A stretch of 64,000 nucleotides of DNA from Clavibacter sp. A6099 (GCF_021919125.1 NZ_CP083439.1:124001-188000), one strand, 5' to 3'; shown: positions 19,934 to 27,956, counted from the first letter of the stretch. Numbers and translations: made by a program. The notes: a model not told the origin generated them from the sequence alone.

Positions 19934-20137
19934 GCGGACTCCTTCGTCGGCGGACGCGCGGTGCGGTGCGGTGCGGGCGGGTCCCGCGTGCGGCGTCCGC
20001 TCCAGCGAATCACCGGGCGGCGTCGGTCGGGCCGCGCGTGCGGCCAGCGGACATCCCGCGGCTGCCTGCCCGGCTCATCCCCGGCCGGCACTCGGTAGCG
20101 TCGAGGAGCGGATCCCTCCGCCGAGCAGGAGGACCCC

Positions 20138-20995
20138 ATGAGCGAGACCCCGAGGCGCCGGCCCCTCGATCCCCTCGACCCCGCCGACCAGGGCGTCGCG
20201 GGCGAGCTCCGCCGCGACCGCTTCCTCGGCGGCCGTGACCTCACGCGCTGGGCCACCCCGATCGGCCGCGCGCTGGTGCGGCTCGTGCAGCGGATCGTGC
20301 GGGCGCTCGGCCCGTACGCGGCCCTAGTCATCACGCTGCTGGTGGGCCTCGTGCTCGCGTTCGGACTGGTCGCGATCGCCGGGCAGGTCTACGACAACGT
20401 GACCGACGCCGACGGGGTCGCCGGCCTCGACCGGCCGCTCCTCGCCTTCATGATCGGCATCCGCACGCCGTGGCTGAACGACGCGGCGACCGCGTACACG
20501 GACGTCGCAGGCGTCGTCGGCATGCCGATCATCGCCGTGGTCACGATGCTGTTCCTCGCGGTGCGCCGCCGCTCGTGGACCCCGGTCATCCTCGTGCTCG
20601 CGGCCGGCGGCGGATCCCTGCTGCTCACCATCGCGGGCAAGGACATCATCGACCGCGCCCGCCCCGCGCTCGCCGATGCGGTGCCGCCGTACGAGACGTC
20701 GCCGTCGTTCCCGAGCGGCCACACGCTCAACGCGGTGGCGATCGCCGGGATCCTCGCCTACCTGCTCCTCCTCCGCCAGCACCGCCGCGCGACCCGCGTG
20801 CTCTCGGTCGCGGTCGCCGTGATCTTCGCCCTGACCATCGGCGCCACCCGCGTGTACCTCGGCCACCACTGGTTCACCGACGTGCTCGCGGCCTTCTTCC
20901 TCGGCGGCGCGTGGCTGTCGCTGGTGATCACGGCGCATCGGCTGTACCTGACGGCGCGGCGGCCGGACGCGGCGTCGGTCGTCGGGGCCCGGTGA
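20138..20995 (+). CDS. PAP2 family membrane phosphatase
   Basis: A 285-residue protein with about six helices and the three PAP2 catalytic motifs: KDIIDRARP, SFPSGHTLN (the catalytic His) and RVYLGHHWFTDV. Members dephosphorylate lipid phosphates such as undecaprenyl pyrophosphate or phosphatidic acid at the membrane face. A cytoplasmic N-terminus of about 60 polar residues precedes the first helix. GGAGGA lies just before the ATG. Confidence 0.9.
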   Translation: MSETPRRRPLDPLDPADQGVAGELRRDRFLGGRDLTRWATPIGRALVRLVQRIVRALGPYAALVITLLVGLVLAFGLVAIAGQVYDNVTDADGVAGLDRPLLAFMIGIRTPWLNDAATAYTDVAGVVGMPIIAVVTMLFLAVRRRSWTPVILVLAAGGGSLLLTIAGKDIIDRARPALADAVPPYETSPSFPSGHTLNAVAIAGILAYLLLLRQHRRATRVLSVAVAVIFALTIGATRVYLGHHWFTDVLAAFFLGGAWLSLVITAHRLYLTARRPDAASVVGAR

Positions 20996-21023
20996 TCCGT
21001 CCGGCCTGTGGGACGGTGGGGAG

Positions 21024-21263
21024 ATGGATGACAGGCGCAGGTTCGAGGACGACTCCGCGGCACGGCAGCGGCTGACGGGTGAGCTGTCCGCGCGTCAGGT
21101 GCTCGTGCTCATCGCGGTGACCGCGTTCATGTCCGCGTCCGCCCTCGCGTTCGTCGAGCTCGAGTCGGTCACGCGGATCGTCCTGATGATCGTCGTGATG
21201 CTGGTGCTCGTGCTGATCGGCCGGGTCGTCATGCGCCGCAGCAACCTCCGCCGGAACCGCTAG
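21024..21263 (+). CDS. Small membrane protein, unknown
   Basis: A 79-residue protein with a charged N-terminus (DDRRRFEDDSAARQRL), two hydrophobic segments (VLVLIAVTAFMSASALAF and RIVLMIVVMLVLVLIG) and a basic tail. GGGGAG precedes the ATG. No family is recognised. Confidence 0.65.
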   Translation: MDDRRRFEDDSAARQRLTGELSARQVLVLIAVTAFMSASALAFVELESVTRIVLMIVVMLVLVLIGRVVMRRSNLRRNR

Positions 21264-21302
21264 CCCGCACGCGCCAGGGTCGCTCCGTGCGAACCTTGCC
21301 GC

Positions 21303-21725
21303 ATGGATCTCGAGGTTGGCCCCGCGCTGACCATCCCCGCCGCCGAGCTGCAGTGGCGGTTCTCGCGGTCGTCCGGGCCCGGCGGTCAGCACGTCAACAC
21401 GTCGGACAGCCGGGTGCAGCTCACGTGGGATGTCGCCGGATCGCTCGTGCTCAGCGACCGGCAGCGGGAGCGGATCCTCGACAAGCTCGGCCGGCGCCTG
21501 GTCGCCGGCACCATCACGGTCACGGTCTCCGAGCAGCGGTCGCAGCTGCGCAACCGGGTCGCCGCGATCGACGGGCTGCGTCAGCTCGTCGCCGACGCGC
21601 TCGCGCCCGACGCCGCGCCACGACGTCCGACCCGCCCCACGAAGGGATCCCAGAAGAGGCGCCTCGCGGCCAAGACGCAGCGCTCCGCGACGAAGCTGCA
21701 GCGCAAGCGGCCGACCGGAGACTGA
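21303..21725 (+). CDS. arfB: Alternative ribosome-rescue hydrolase ArfB
   Basis: A 140-residue release-factor-like protein containing the catalytic SSGPGGQHVN motif, which hydrolyses peptidyl-tRNA on ribosomes stalled without a stop codon. It lacks the stop-codon recognition domain of RF1/RF2. It ends in the lysine/arginine-rich tail (TKGSQKRRLAAKTQRSATK) that enters the empty mRNA channel. Length and layout match ArfB/YaeJ. A GAACCT hexamer 6 bp before the ATG and the lack of a ribosome site suggest a leaderless start. Confidence 0.92.
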   Translation: MDLEVGPALTIPAAELQWRFSRSSGPGGQHVNTSDSRVQLTWDVAGSLVLSDRQRERILDKLGRRLVAGTITVTVSEQRSQLRNRVAAIDGLRQLVADALAPDAAPRRPTRPTKGSQKRRLAAKTQRSATKLQRKRPTGD

Positions 21726-21752
21726 GCGCGCGGACGGGCAGGCGTCAGCGGA

Positions 21753-22802
21753 TCAGGCGGACGCCCCCACTGCCACATCCGACCGGTCCCACCCCAGCGC
21801 CTCCCCGATCTGCTTGATCGCGGCGAGCGAGCGCAGGTTGAAGTCCACGCCGAGCTGGTTGGGGATCGTGACGAGGAGGGTGTCGGCCGCGGCGATCGCC
21901 TGGTCCTTGCCGAGCTCCTCGATGAGGCGCTCCGGGGTGCCGATGTAGGAGCGGCCGAAGCGCCACTTCTCGCCGCCGACCTCGCCCACCTGGTCGCGGC
22001 CCTCGATCTGCGACCGCACGCCGAAGTACATCTCCGACTCGTCATCCACGATTGGGATGATGCTGCGGCTCACGCTCACGCGCGGCTCCCACGCGTGCCC
22101 GGCGGCGGCCCAGCCGTCGCGGAACAGCTGGATCTGCTCGGCCTGCAGCACGTCGAGCGGCACGCCGGTGTCCTCGGAGAGGAGCGTCGACGACATGAGG
22201 TTCATGCCCTGCTCGGCCGCCCACTGGCCGGTGGCGCGCGTGCCGGCGCCCCACCAGATCCGCTCGCGCAGGCCGGGCGACTGCGGCGTGATCGCGACAC
22301 CGCCCGCGATGATGCCGCGCTGCGGGGCCGCGGTCGCGAGCTCCTCGCCCTCGAGTGCGCGGAGGAAGAGGCCGGTGTGGCGGCGGGCCATGTCGGCGTC
22401 GGTCTCGCCGTCGAGGGGCACGTAGCCGAACGACTCGTAGCCGGCCTCGACCTGCTCGGGCGATCCGCGGCTGATGCCGAGCTGCACCCGGCGGTTGGAG
22501 ATGAGGTCGGTCATGGCCGCCTCCTCCGCCATGTAGAGGGGGTTCTCGTAGCGCATGTCGACGACGCCGGTGCCGATCTCGATCCGGCTGGTGCGGCTCG
22601 CGATGGCGGCCAGCAGCGGGAACGGCGATGCCTGCTGCGGCGCGAAGTGGTGCACGCGGAAGTACGCGCCGTCGATGCCGATCTCCTCGGCCGCGACCGC
22701 GAGGTCGATCGACTGGAGCAGCGACTCCTGAGCGGTGCGCACGCGGGATCCCCGCACGTCCTGCCAGTGGTTGAACGACAGGAAGCCGATCTTGGTGGCC
22801 AT
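21753..22802 (-). CDS. LLM class flavin-dependent oxidoreductase
   Basis: A 349-residue luciferase-like monooxygenase fold with an N-terminal IGFLSFNHWQDV strand, FRVHHFAPQQASPFPLLAAIASRTSRIEIGTGV (the typical strand-3/4 region) and RVQLGISRGSPEQ near residue 120. These enzymes use FMNH2 or F420. ATG 22802 follows GAGGAG. No partner reductase is adjacent. Confidence 0.88.
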   Translation of the reverse strand: MATKIGFLSFNHWQDVRGSRVRTAQESLLQSIDLAVAAEEIGIDGAYFRVHHFAPQQASPFPLLAAIASRTSRIEIGTGVVDMRYENPLYMAEEAAMTDLISNRRVQLGISRGSPEQVEAGYESFGYVPLDGETDADMARRHTGLFLRALEGEELATAAPQRGIIAGGVAITPQSPGLRERIWWGAGTRATGQWAAEQGMNLMSSTLLSEDTGVPLDVLQAEQIQLFRDGWAAAGHAWEPRVSVSRSIIPIVDDESEMYFGVRSQIEGRDQVGEVGGEKWRFGRSYIGTPERLIEELGKDQAIAAADTLLVTIPNQLGVDFNLRSLAAIKQIGEALGWDRSDVAVGASA

Positions 22803-22925
22803 GGGGCGCTCCTCGGTGCTCGACGGCGGCGCATCCGGGTGGATGCGTCTGCATGGAAGTGAACGGCGGCCCCGCGCCCGTCTATTCCCGCGCCGGCCGC
22901 TCTGGACCTCGCCGCGACGCGCGCC

Positions 22926-22931
22926 TACGCT
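22926..22931 (+). promoter_or_regulatory. Leaderless-type -10 box TACGCT
   Basis: TACGCT ends exactly 6 bp before the ATG at 22938, with no ribosome binding site between. This implies transcription starting at or next to the start codon. Confidence 0.5.
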
Positions 22932-22937
22932 CCGGAC

Positions 22938-23279
22938 ATGCACCGCATCTACACGACGCCGTTCGCGTCGGTCCACGTGCTCTACGTGAAGAAGGTCGAA
23001 CGCAAGGGCCGCACGCGCGCGGAGGTCGACGAGGCGATCACCTGGCTCACCGGCTTCGACCAGGCCGAGCTCCAGCGCCACCTCGACGTGGAGACGACCT
23101 TCCAGGACTTCTTCGCGGCGGCTCACCTCACCCCGCTCGCCGACCAGGTGCGCGGCGTGATCTGCGGCGTCCGCATCGAGGAGATCGAGGACCCGCTGAT
23201 GAAGGAGATCCGGATCCTCGACAAGCTCGTCGACGAGATCGCGCGCGGCCGGCCGATGCAGAAGGTGCTGCGGGGCTAG
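22938..23279 (+). CDS. DUF2200 domain protein
   Basis: A 113-residue soluble protein matching the DUF2200 pattern from end to end (MHRIYTTPFASVHVLYVKKVERKGRT, VDEAITWLTGF, DPLMKEIRILDKLVDEIARGRPMQKVLR). Biochemical function unknown. It is probably translated from a leaderless message (TACGCT, 6 bp, ATG). Confidence 0.85.
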   Translation: MHRIYTTPFASVHVLYVKKVERKGRTRAEVDEAITWLTGFDQAELQRHLDVETTFQDFFAAAHLTPLADQVRGVICGVRIEEIEDPLMKEIRILDKLVDEIARGRPMQKVLRG

Positions 23280-23453
23280 CCGATTCGCAGCACATCCGCC
23301 AGCCCCGTGAGGGCAGCACCGCGCGGGCGTCGAGCAAAAGGTGCGTAATCGAAAAGCAGGTCGATCCTCGCGGCCCAACGGCCCGGCGGCTTAGGTTCAT
23401 CTTAGGAAGCTCCGCCGCCGGTGGACCTCCAGTGACTCAACGAGGTGCTCGGC

Positions 23454-23786
23454 ATGCAACTGCCTAATCACGATCAGATTGTGGCCGCCATCGAGGATCT
23501 GCGCGAGGTGCGAGTGTCGTTCCGCTCGAAGGAGGACGGCGGCGCGGTTCTCGTGCGTCGGTGTGCACCTATGGACTACGCGCCCGCTAGCCGTGCACTC
23601 GACAAAACTCCGCGGTACCACTTCTGGGACTGGCAGAGTGACGGCCCGCGGACTCACACGCTCTCCCTGCTGGCGAGTCAGATCGTCTCTGTGGAAATTT
23701 TGGACTCAGCTTTTGACCCTGCGTCATTCGTCACCTGGTCGACTGGCTGGTCCATTCCTCGCAACTCCTTGGGCAGCTTCAACTGA
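23454..23786 (+). CDS. Orphan protein, possibly WYL-like fold
   Basis: A 110-residue protein of visibly lower GC and less biased codon use than its neighbours, next to a toxin-antitoxin pair, which suggests recent acquisition. The ATG at 23454 is chosen because GAGG lies 8 bp upstream. The order of strands and the ending TLSLLASQIVSVEILDSAFDPASFVTW are reminiscent of small WYL-domain ligand-binding barrels, but no motif is decisive. Two CTTAGG repeats (23390 and 23401) lie upstream. A weak CCTGA-N6-TCAGG hairpin (23798-23813) follows the stop. Confidence 0.6.
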   Translation: MQLPNHDQIVAAIEDLREVRVSFRSKEDGGAVLVRRCAPMDYAPASRALDKTPRYHFWDWQSDGPRTHTLSLLASQIVSVEILDSAFDPASFVTWSTGWSIPRNSLGSFN

Positions 23787-23894
23787 CGGGGTGTTTACCT
23801 GAAATAAATCAGGGTCGTCACTGCATGCGCCTTCGTGCTGGCGAGGAGTGGGCTTGCGCAACTCACGGCAGAGCTGGCGCGTCCCTGGCCGGAG

Positions 23895-24155
23895 CTAGTA
23901 GTGGTCGCGCGCTTGGAGGATCACGATGTGCGTGTCCGTGACCAGGTACACCAGGCGATTCGCCTCGTCGATGCGCCGCGACCACGCGCCCGAGAGGATG
24001 TGCTTCAGGGGCTCGGGTTTGCCGGGCCCTTCGAACGGATCGCGCATCACATCGCGGATCAGAGCGTTGATCCGCTTGAGGGTCTTGCGATCCTGGCCCT
24101 GCCAGTAGGTGTAGTCGTCCCAGCCGTCGGCGTCGAAGGCGAGCTGCCGGCTCAC
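23895..24155 (-). CDS. yoeB: YoeB-type toxin (Txe/YoeB family)
   Basis: An 86-residue RelE-superfamily ribosome-dependent mRNA interferase. It shows the family pattern LAFDADGWDDYTYWQGQDRK, KRINALIRDV, GKPEPLK, LSGAWSRRIDEANRLVYLV, and ends in the characteristic HY (ARDHY). In YoeB the C-terminal His-Tyr and the central Glu/Arg are catalytic; all appear present, so the toxin should be active. Its start overlaps the antitoxin stop by 4 bp. Confidence 0.93.
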   Translation of the reverse strand: MSRQLAFDADGWDDYTYWQGQDRKTLKRINALIRDVMRDPFEGPGKPEPLKHILSGAWSRRIDEANRLVYLVTDTHIVILQARDHY

Positions 24156-24403
24156 TCGTCGATCAGCTCGTGCGTCTCGAACTCGCCTCGGCGTGCCCGC
24201 TCCAGGGCGCCCAGCAGCCGCTGCGCGCCCTTCGCGTTCCGGAGCAGGTAGGCCGTCTCCGTGATCGCGTCGAAGTCGTCCTTCGAGATCAACACGGCGT
24301 TGCCGTGCTTCGAGACGACCTCCACGGGGGAGTGATCGTCGTTGACCTGCTGGATGAGGCCGAACAGGTTCCGACGCGCGTCGGATGCGGTGATGGCGGA
24401 CAT
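24152..24403 (-). CDS. yefM: YefM-type antitoxin (Phd/YefM family)
   Basis: An 83-residue antitoxin. The N-terminal Phd/YefM dimerisation and DNA-binding domain is typical (SAITASDARRNLFGLIQQVNDDHSPVEVVSKHGNAVLIS). The flexible C-terminus (LLGALERARRGEFETHELIDE) would wrap and neutralise the toxin. The first gene of the pair, it would repress the operon with the toxin as co-repressor, at the dyad at 24420-24441. Confidence 0.93.
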   Translation of the reverse strand: MSAITASDARRNLFGLIQQVNDDHSPVEVVSKHGNAVLISKDDFDAITETAYLLRNAKGAQRLLGALERARRGEFETHELIDE

Positions 24404-24419
24404 GGCGCGGCTCCTCAGG

Positions 24420-24441
24420 GTGGTACCGAAAAGCGTACCAC
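24420..24441. promoter_or_regulatory. YefM/YoeB operator palindrome
   Basis: Perfect 7-bp arms GTGGTAC / GTACCAC around 8 bp, starting 17 bp upstream of the yefM ATG. GTAC-centred palindromes are the known operator type of YefM proteins, so the assignment is fairly strong. Confidence 0.7.
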
Positions 24442-24466
24442 TCGTGCCTCGACCCGCGGGGGCTTC

Positions 24467-24694
24467 CTAGCCGATCCGCACGGCCTCCGCGAGCACCGCC
24501 GCCGGCAGCACCGCGCTCGCGTGCAGCACCTCGATGCCGAGCAGGCGGCCGTCGGCGTCGAAGTCGAGGGCGACCTCGCCGCGGCCGCCGGGCGTCGAGA
24601 TCGAGTGGATCGTCGTGGCCGCCTCACCGTCGCCGAGCGGACCTGCGAGCTCGACGTACGCGGCGTCCGCCACCGCGTCGTACGTGACCCGCAT
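24467..24694 (-). CDS. DUF2283 domain protein
   Basis: A 75-residue protein with the DUF2283 signature: MRVTYDAVADAAYVEL, then DFDADGRLLGIEVLHAS. Members are small beta-sheet proteins of unknown role, often near toxin-antitoxin or regulatory genes. The ATG overlaps the TetR stop by 1 base (TGATG), so it is translated from the TetR message. Confidence 0.8.
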   Translation of the reverse strand: MRVTYDAVADAAYVELAGPLGDGEAATTIHSISTPGGRGEVALDFDADGRLLGIEVLHASAVLPAAVLAEAVRIG

Positions 24695-25269
24695 CACGCG
24701 CCCGCCCCCATCACCCGGCGGAACGCGTCGAGCGTCTCGTGCAACACCTCGGCGAGGTCGGTGGTGCCGCCCTCGTCGGAGAGCCAGCGGCCGATGGAGA
24801 CGCCGAAGACCGTCGCGGTGGCGTGGGCGACGAGCATGGCGGTGAGCGGATCCGACCCGCGCTCCACGAAGCCCGCGCGCACGGCCTCCTGCATCGCCTG
24901 GACCTTGCGCATCTCGCGCTCCTGCAGCCCGGCGTCGGCGCCGATGATGCGCTTGCGGGCGAGCAGGGTGTCGCGCCCCTCCGCGAACTGCGACGCGACG
25001 ACCTCGGGGAAGCCGTCCTCGACGACCTGCAGCGGCGAGCGGTCGGGCGCCGCCTCGCGGATGATGCGCGTCACGAGCGCCGGCAGCTCGTCCTCCTCCG
25101 CGAAGAGCACCTCGCGCTTGTCGGCGAAGTGGCGGAAGAAGGTGCGGGTCGTGAGGCCGGCGCGGGCGGTGATCTCGGGCACGGTCGTCTCCGCGAAGCC
25201 CCGCTCGCGGAACAGCTCGAGCGCGGCGGCGGCCAGGCGCTCGCGTGCGTCCGGCTGCCATCTGCTCAT
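24694..25269 (-). CDS. TetR family regulator
   Basis: A 191-residue TetR with HTH ETTVPEITARAGLTTRTFFRHFADKREVL and an AcrR-like ligand domain. It is divergent from the MDR oxidoreductase at 25366. Two 19-bp operator-like repeats lie in the 96-bp gap, so it probably represses both itself and the oxidoreductase. Confidence 0.85.
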   Translation of the reverse strand: MSRWQPDARERLAAAALELFRERGFAETTVPEITARAGLTTRTFFRHFADKREVLFAEEDELPALVTRIIREAAPDRSPLQVVEDGFPEVVASQFAEGRDTLLARKRIIGADAGLQEREMRKVQAMQEAVRAGFVERGSDPLTAMLVAHATATVFGVSIGRWLSDEGGTTDLAEVLHETLDAFRRVMGAGA

Positions 25270-25283
25270 GCGTCGATCCTAGT

Positions 25284-25302
25284 GATGACACGGCATGCCA
25301 TG
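25284..25302. promoter_or_regulatory. Operator copy 1 (GATGACA-N5-TGCCATG)
   Basis: First of two related 19-bp dyads; its right arm differs from the perfect copy at two positions. It starts 31 bp from the start of copy 2, about three helical turns. Confidence 0.55.
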
Positions 25303-25314
25303 ACTGTGTATGGT

Positions 25315-25333
25315 GATGACACGCGATGTCATC
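25315..25333. promoter_or_regulatory. Operator copy 2 (GATGACA-CGCGA-TGTCATC)
   Basis: Perfect 7-bp arms around CGCGA, located 32 bp before the oxidoreductase GTG. Together with copy 1 it is the likely binding site of the divergent TetR. Confidence 0.65.
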
Positions 25334-25365
25334 GGGCAGCGCGATCCTCAGATCGGAGATCTGCT

Positions 25366-26487
25366 GTGCCCACCGAAACCGCCGCCTGGCTCGCCTCGTC
25401 CGCCGCCGACCTCACCGTCGGATCCGCGCTGCGCACCGCACCCCGCGAGGGCGAGGTCGCGATCCGCGTGCGCGCCGTCGCGATCAACCCGCTGGACAGC
25501 ATGAAGCAGCACATGGGCGACCTCATGTACCGCTGGCTCCCGCACCCCGCGGTGCTCGGCGAGGACGTCGCGGGCGTCGTCGAGGAGGTCGGCCCCGGTG
25601 TCACGCGCTTCGCCGTCGGTGACCGGGTCGTCGCGTACGCGGTCGGCATGGAGAAGGGCCGTCGGCACCAGGCGGAGGGCGGGTTCCAGACGCGCGCCAT
25701 CGTCCGCACCGAACTCGCGTCGCCGATCCCGGACGCGATGCGCTTCGAGGACGCCGCCGTCCTGCCGCTCGGCATCTCCACCGCCGCCTCCGGTCTGTTC
25801 GGTGCCGGCCAGCTCGGTCTCCGCATGCCCGACGCGACCACGCCGCCGACGGGCGAGACGGTGGTGGTGTGGGGCGGATCCACGAGCGTCGGCCTCAACG
25901 CGATCCAGCTCGCGGTCGCCGCCGGGTACGACGTGGTGACCACCGCCTCGCCGCGCAACCACGAGCTCGTGACGGGCCTCGGCGCGAGCCGCGCGTTCGA
26001 CTACCGGAGCCCGACGGCCGTGCGGGACATCGTGGCGCACCTCGCGGCGAGCGGCAGGAAGGTGGCGGGCGTGCTCGCCATCGGCACGGGATCCGGCGGC
26101 CCGGCCGTCGACATCGCCATCGCCACGGGCGCGACGCGGGTCAGCATGGCGAGCCCGCCGGTGTCGTTCGAGACCCTCCCGCGCGGCGGGCGCATCGGCC
26201 TGCCGCTCGTGCGCCTCGGGATCCGCATGGGCACCGCCACCCCGGCCCTGATGATCCGCGCGCGCGTCCGCGGCATCCGGGCGACCTTCATCTGGGGCAG
26301 CGCCCTCATGCACGACGAGGTCGGCCCGATGCTCTGGGAGCGCTTCCTGCCGGCCGCGCTCGCCGAGGGCCGCTACGTCGCGGCGCCGGCGGCCGAGGTC
26401 GTCGGGACCGGGCTCGAGGCGATCCAGCCCGCGATGGACCGGCTGCGCCAGGGCGTCTCGGCGCGGAAGCTCGTGGTCGCGCTCTAG
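25366..26487 (+). CDS. MDR-family quinone oxidoreductase/alcohol dehydrogenase-like
   Basis: A 373-residue medium-chain dehydrogenase. The GroES-like N-terminal domain has INPLDSMKQHMG and VLGEDVAGVVEEVGPGVTRFAVGDRV. The NADPH-binding segment is VVVWGGSTSVGLNAIQLAVAAGYDVVTT. Catalytic zinc ligands are lacking, so it is likely a zinc-independent NADPH:quinone or enoyl reductase. GTG 25366 is supported by CGGAG 8 bp upstream. The divergent TetR and tandem operators suggest induction by an electrophile or quinone. Confidence 0.85.
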   Translation: MPTETAAWLASSAADLTVGSALRTAPREGEVAIRVRAVAINPLDSMKQHMGDLMYRWLPHPAVLGEDVAGVVEEVGPGVTRFAVGDRVVAYAVGMEKGRRHQAEGGFQTRAIVRTELASPIPDAMRFEDAAVLPLGISTAASGLFGAGQLGLRMPDATTPPTGETVVVWGGSTSVGLNAIQLAVAAGYDVVTTASPRNHELVTGLGASRAFDYRSPTAVRDIVAHLAASGRKVAGVLAIGTGSGGPAVDIAIATGATRVSMASPPVSFETLPRGGRIGLPLVRLGIRMGTATPALMIRARVRGIRATFIWGSALMHDEVGPMLWERFLPAALAEGRYVAAPAAEVVGTGLEAIQPAMDRLRQGVSARKLVVAL

Positions 26488-26519
26488 CGGCAGGCCGCGT
26501 CAGGCGCTCGCCGCGAGGC

Positions 26520-27710
26520 TCAGCAGCGCGGGAGGCGGGCCCGCAGGACCCAGGATCCGTCGACGACCCGGGCGTCGAGCTCGCCGCCGAGCAGCGTGAC
26601 CCGCTCGCGCATCCGGTGGATCCCGTAGCCGGACGACGGGATCGGGCTCCCGCCGTTGCGGAAGGGCAGGCTGCTCGCGACGGAGACCGCGACGTCGGCG
26701 GGACCTGGCTCGAAGTCCACCCGGACGTCCGGGCGGGTGGACGCGTGCTTCGCCACGTTGGTGGCCGCCTCCCGGAGGAGACGGACGATCGTCCTCTCGA
26801 TGGCGTTCGAGACCTCCATCCCGCGGAGCGAGCCGATGTGCACCCGCGCTCCGAGTGCCTCGAGGTCGCGTCGGACGGCGTCGACCGTCTCGGCGAGGGT
26901 GTCCCCGTCTCCTCCCAGGTCCTCCCCGGCGACGGCAGCGCGATCGTCGCGCACGACGCGGAGCACGCGCCGGATGTCCGCGAGTGCCTGGTCGGCGCTG
27001 TCCCGGATCGCGGCGACGGACTGCGCCTGCAGCGCGGGATCATCGACCCGCTCGAGGACGCGTACGTGCATGGCCACCAGGGTGACGTCGTGGGCGATGA
27101 TGTCGTGCAGCTCGTCCGCTATGCGCTGGCGCTCGGACTCGAGCTCCGTCGCGCGGATGCGCTCGAGGTCCTCGAGGTCGACGGCGAGGCGCAGCTCACG
27201 CCGGAACGAGGACCGCAGAGTCCACCCCACGACGGCCGCGAGCGCTCCGATGAGGAGGACGACGGGCAGCGCCGATGTCGTGAGCTCCTCCGTGGTCGAC
27301 CACTGCAGCACGATGAGGGTCGTGGCCGTGATGGCGTACAGCGTGCTGAACCAGCGCGGGCTCGTGTAGACGACCAGCCCCATGGCGGCCGCGAGGTAGA
27401 CGGCGAGACCGCCGCCCTGGACCCCGGCGGTCTCCAGCAGCGCCGCCACGAGCAGGCCGATGGATGCGGCGGGCGGCGACCACGCGAAGAGCGCGACGGC
27501 CACGGTCGGCGCCTCCTGCGCGACCAGCACGCGCCACGACGATGCCGGGTCGTCGATGAAGCCGACGAGGTCGACGATCAGCACCAGCGTCATCACGGCC
27601 ACGAGCGCGATGCGTCCACCGAACGGCAGGGACGAGAAGCCCGCCTCGCCCCCGCGCAGGGCGTCCGGCAGCCCGGCCATGCGGCGTCGGAGGTCCGCGG
27701 CTCTCGTCAC
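26520..27710 (-). CDS. NarL-type sensor histidine kinase
   Basis: A 396-residue membrane kinase. About five to six hydrophobic segments cover residues 30-170 with almost no external domain. A dimerisation helix with the HisKA_3 box ERQRIADELHDIIAHDVTLV follows (phosphorylated His202). The ATPase domain has the N box LLREAATNVAKHA and G box SGYGIHRMRERV. The small sensor region fits detection of a membrane-associated or peptide signal. It starts at GTG 27710, 30 bp after a 28-residue peptide gene, and is divergent from the response regulator at 27957. Confidence 0.88.
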   Translation of the reverse strand: MTRAADLRRRMAGLPDALRGGEAGFSSLPFGGRIALVAVMTLVLIVDLVGFIDDPASSWRVLVAQEAPTVAVALFAWSPPAASIGLLVAALLETAGVQGGGLAVYLAAAMGLVVYTSPRWFSTLYAITATTLIVLQWSTTEELTTSALPVVLLIGALAAVVGWTLRSSFRRELRLAVDLEDLERIRATELESERQRIADELHDIIAHDVTLVAMHVRVLERVDDPALQAQSVAAIRDSADQALADIRRVLRVVRDDRAAVAGEDLGGDGDTLAETVDAVRRDLEALGARVHIGSLRGMEVSNAIERTIVRLLREAATNVAKHASTRPDVRVDFEPGPADVAVSVASSLPFRNGGSPIPSSGYGIHRMRERVTLLGGELDARVVDGSWVLRARLPRC

Positions 27711-27740
27711 CCGCCCATCATGACGGGTCGTCGGCCCGAT

Positions 27741-27827
27741 TCACTTGCAGATCCCGAGGAGCTTGCACGCCTCGTTCCAGAATCCCGTCGGCCGGATGAT
27801 CTCCATGAGCGCCAGCAGTGCCTGCAT
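27741..27827 (-). CDS. 28-residue peptide gene upstream of the histidine kinase
   Basis: A short ORF too small for usual gene finders. The product begins MQALLALMEIIRP, has TGFW in the middle and ends NEACKLLGICK. A good GAAGGGG ribosome site lies about 6 bp before the ATG, and the stop is 30 bp before the kinase GTG, so both are probably co-transcribed. The peptide is hydrophobic/amphipathic at its N-terminus, carries two cysteines (positions 21 and 27), is about +1 charged and has no signal peptide or double-glycine leader. It could be a signal for the kinase, a small membrane regulator, or a leaderless bacteriocin-like peptide. Coding is inferred from the start signals and context. Confidence 0.55.
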   Translation of the reverse strand: MQALLALMEIIRPTGFWNEACKLLGICK

Positions 27828-27944
27828 CGTCGTCCCCTTCTCCGTGGCTCTCGAGAAGCGTGGCTGCGGGGGCGTCGACCGCGATGCATCCGAAGGTCGC
27901 GGATCGCGAGACTTGCGTATGGCGGTCGGCGACGAGCGGCCGCA

Positions 27945-27950
27945 TACACT
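27945..27950 (+). promoter_or_regulatory. Leaderless-type -10 box TACACT
   Basis: TACACT, 6 bp, then the response-regulator ATG at 27957; no ribosome site is present. No clear -35 hexamer is seen. Confidence 0.55.
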
Positions 27951-27956
27951 CGCGAC

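Noticed and set aside
19934-20137. GCGGT micro-repeats upstream of the PAP2 gene
   Set aside because: Only a few short units in GC-rich DNA, with no symmetry or context suggesting function.
23895-24403. Alternative reading of the toxin-antitoxin pair as RelBE or HigBA
   Set aside because: Gene order, antitoxin N-terminus and the toxin's C-terminal HY identify Phd/YefM with YoeB.
27828-27956. CGCGAT...ATCGCG symmetry in the gap between the peptide gene and the response regulator
   Set aside because: Arms are short and widely spaced in very GC-rich DNA; not distinguishable from chance.
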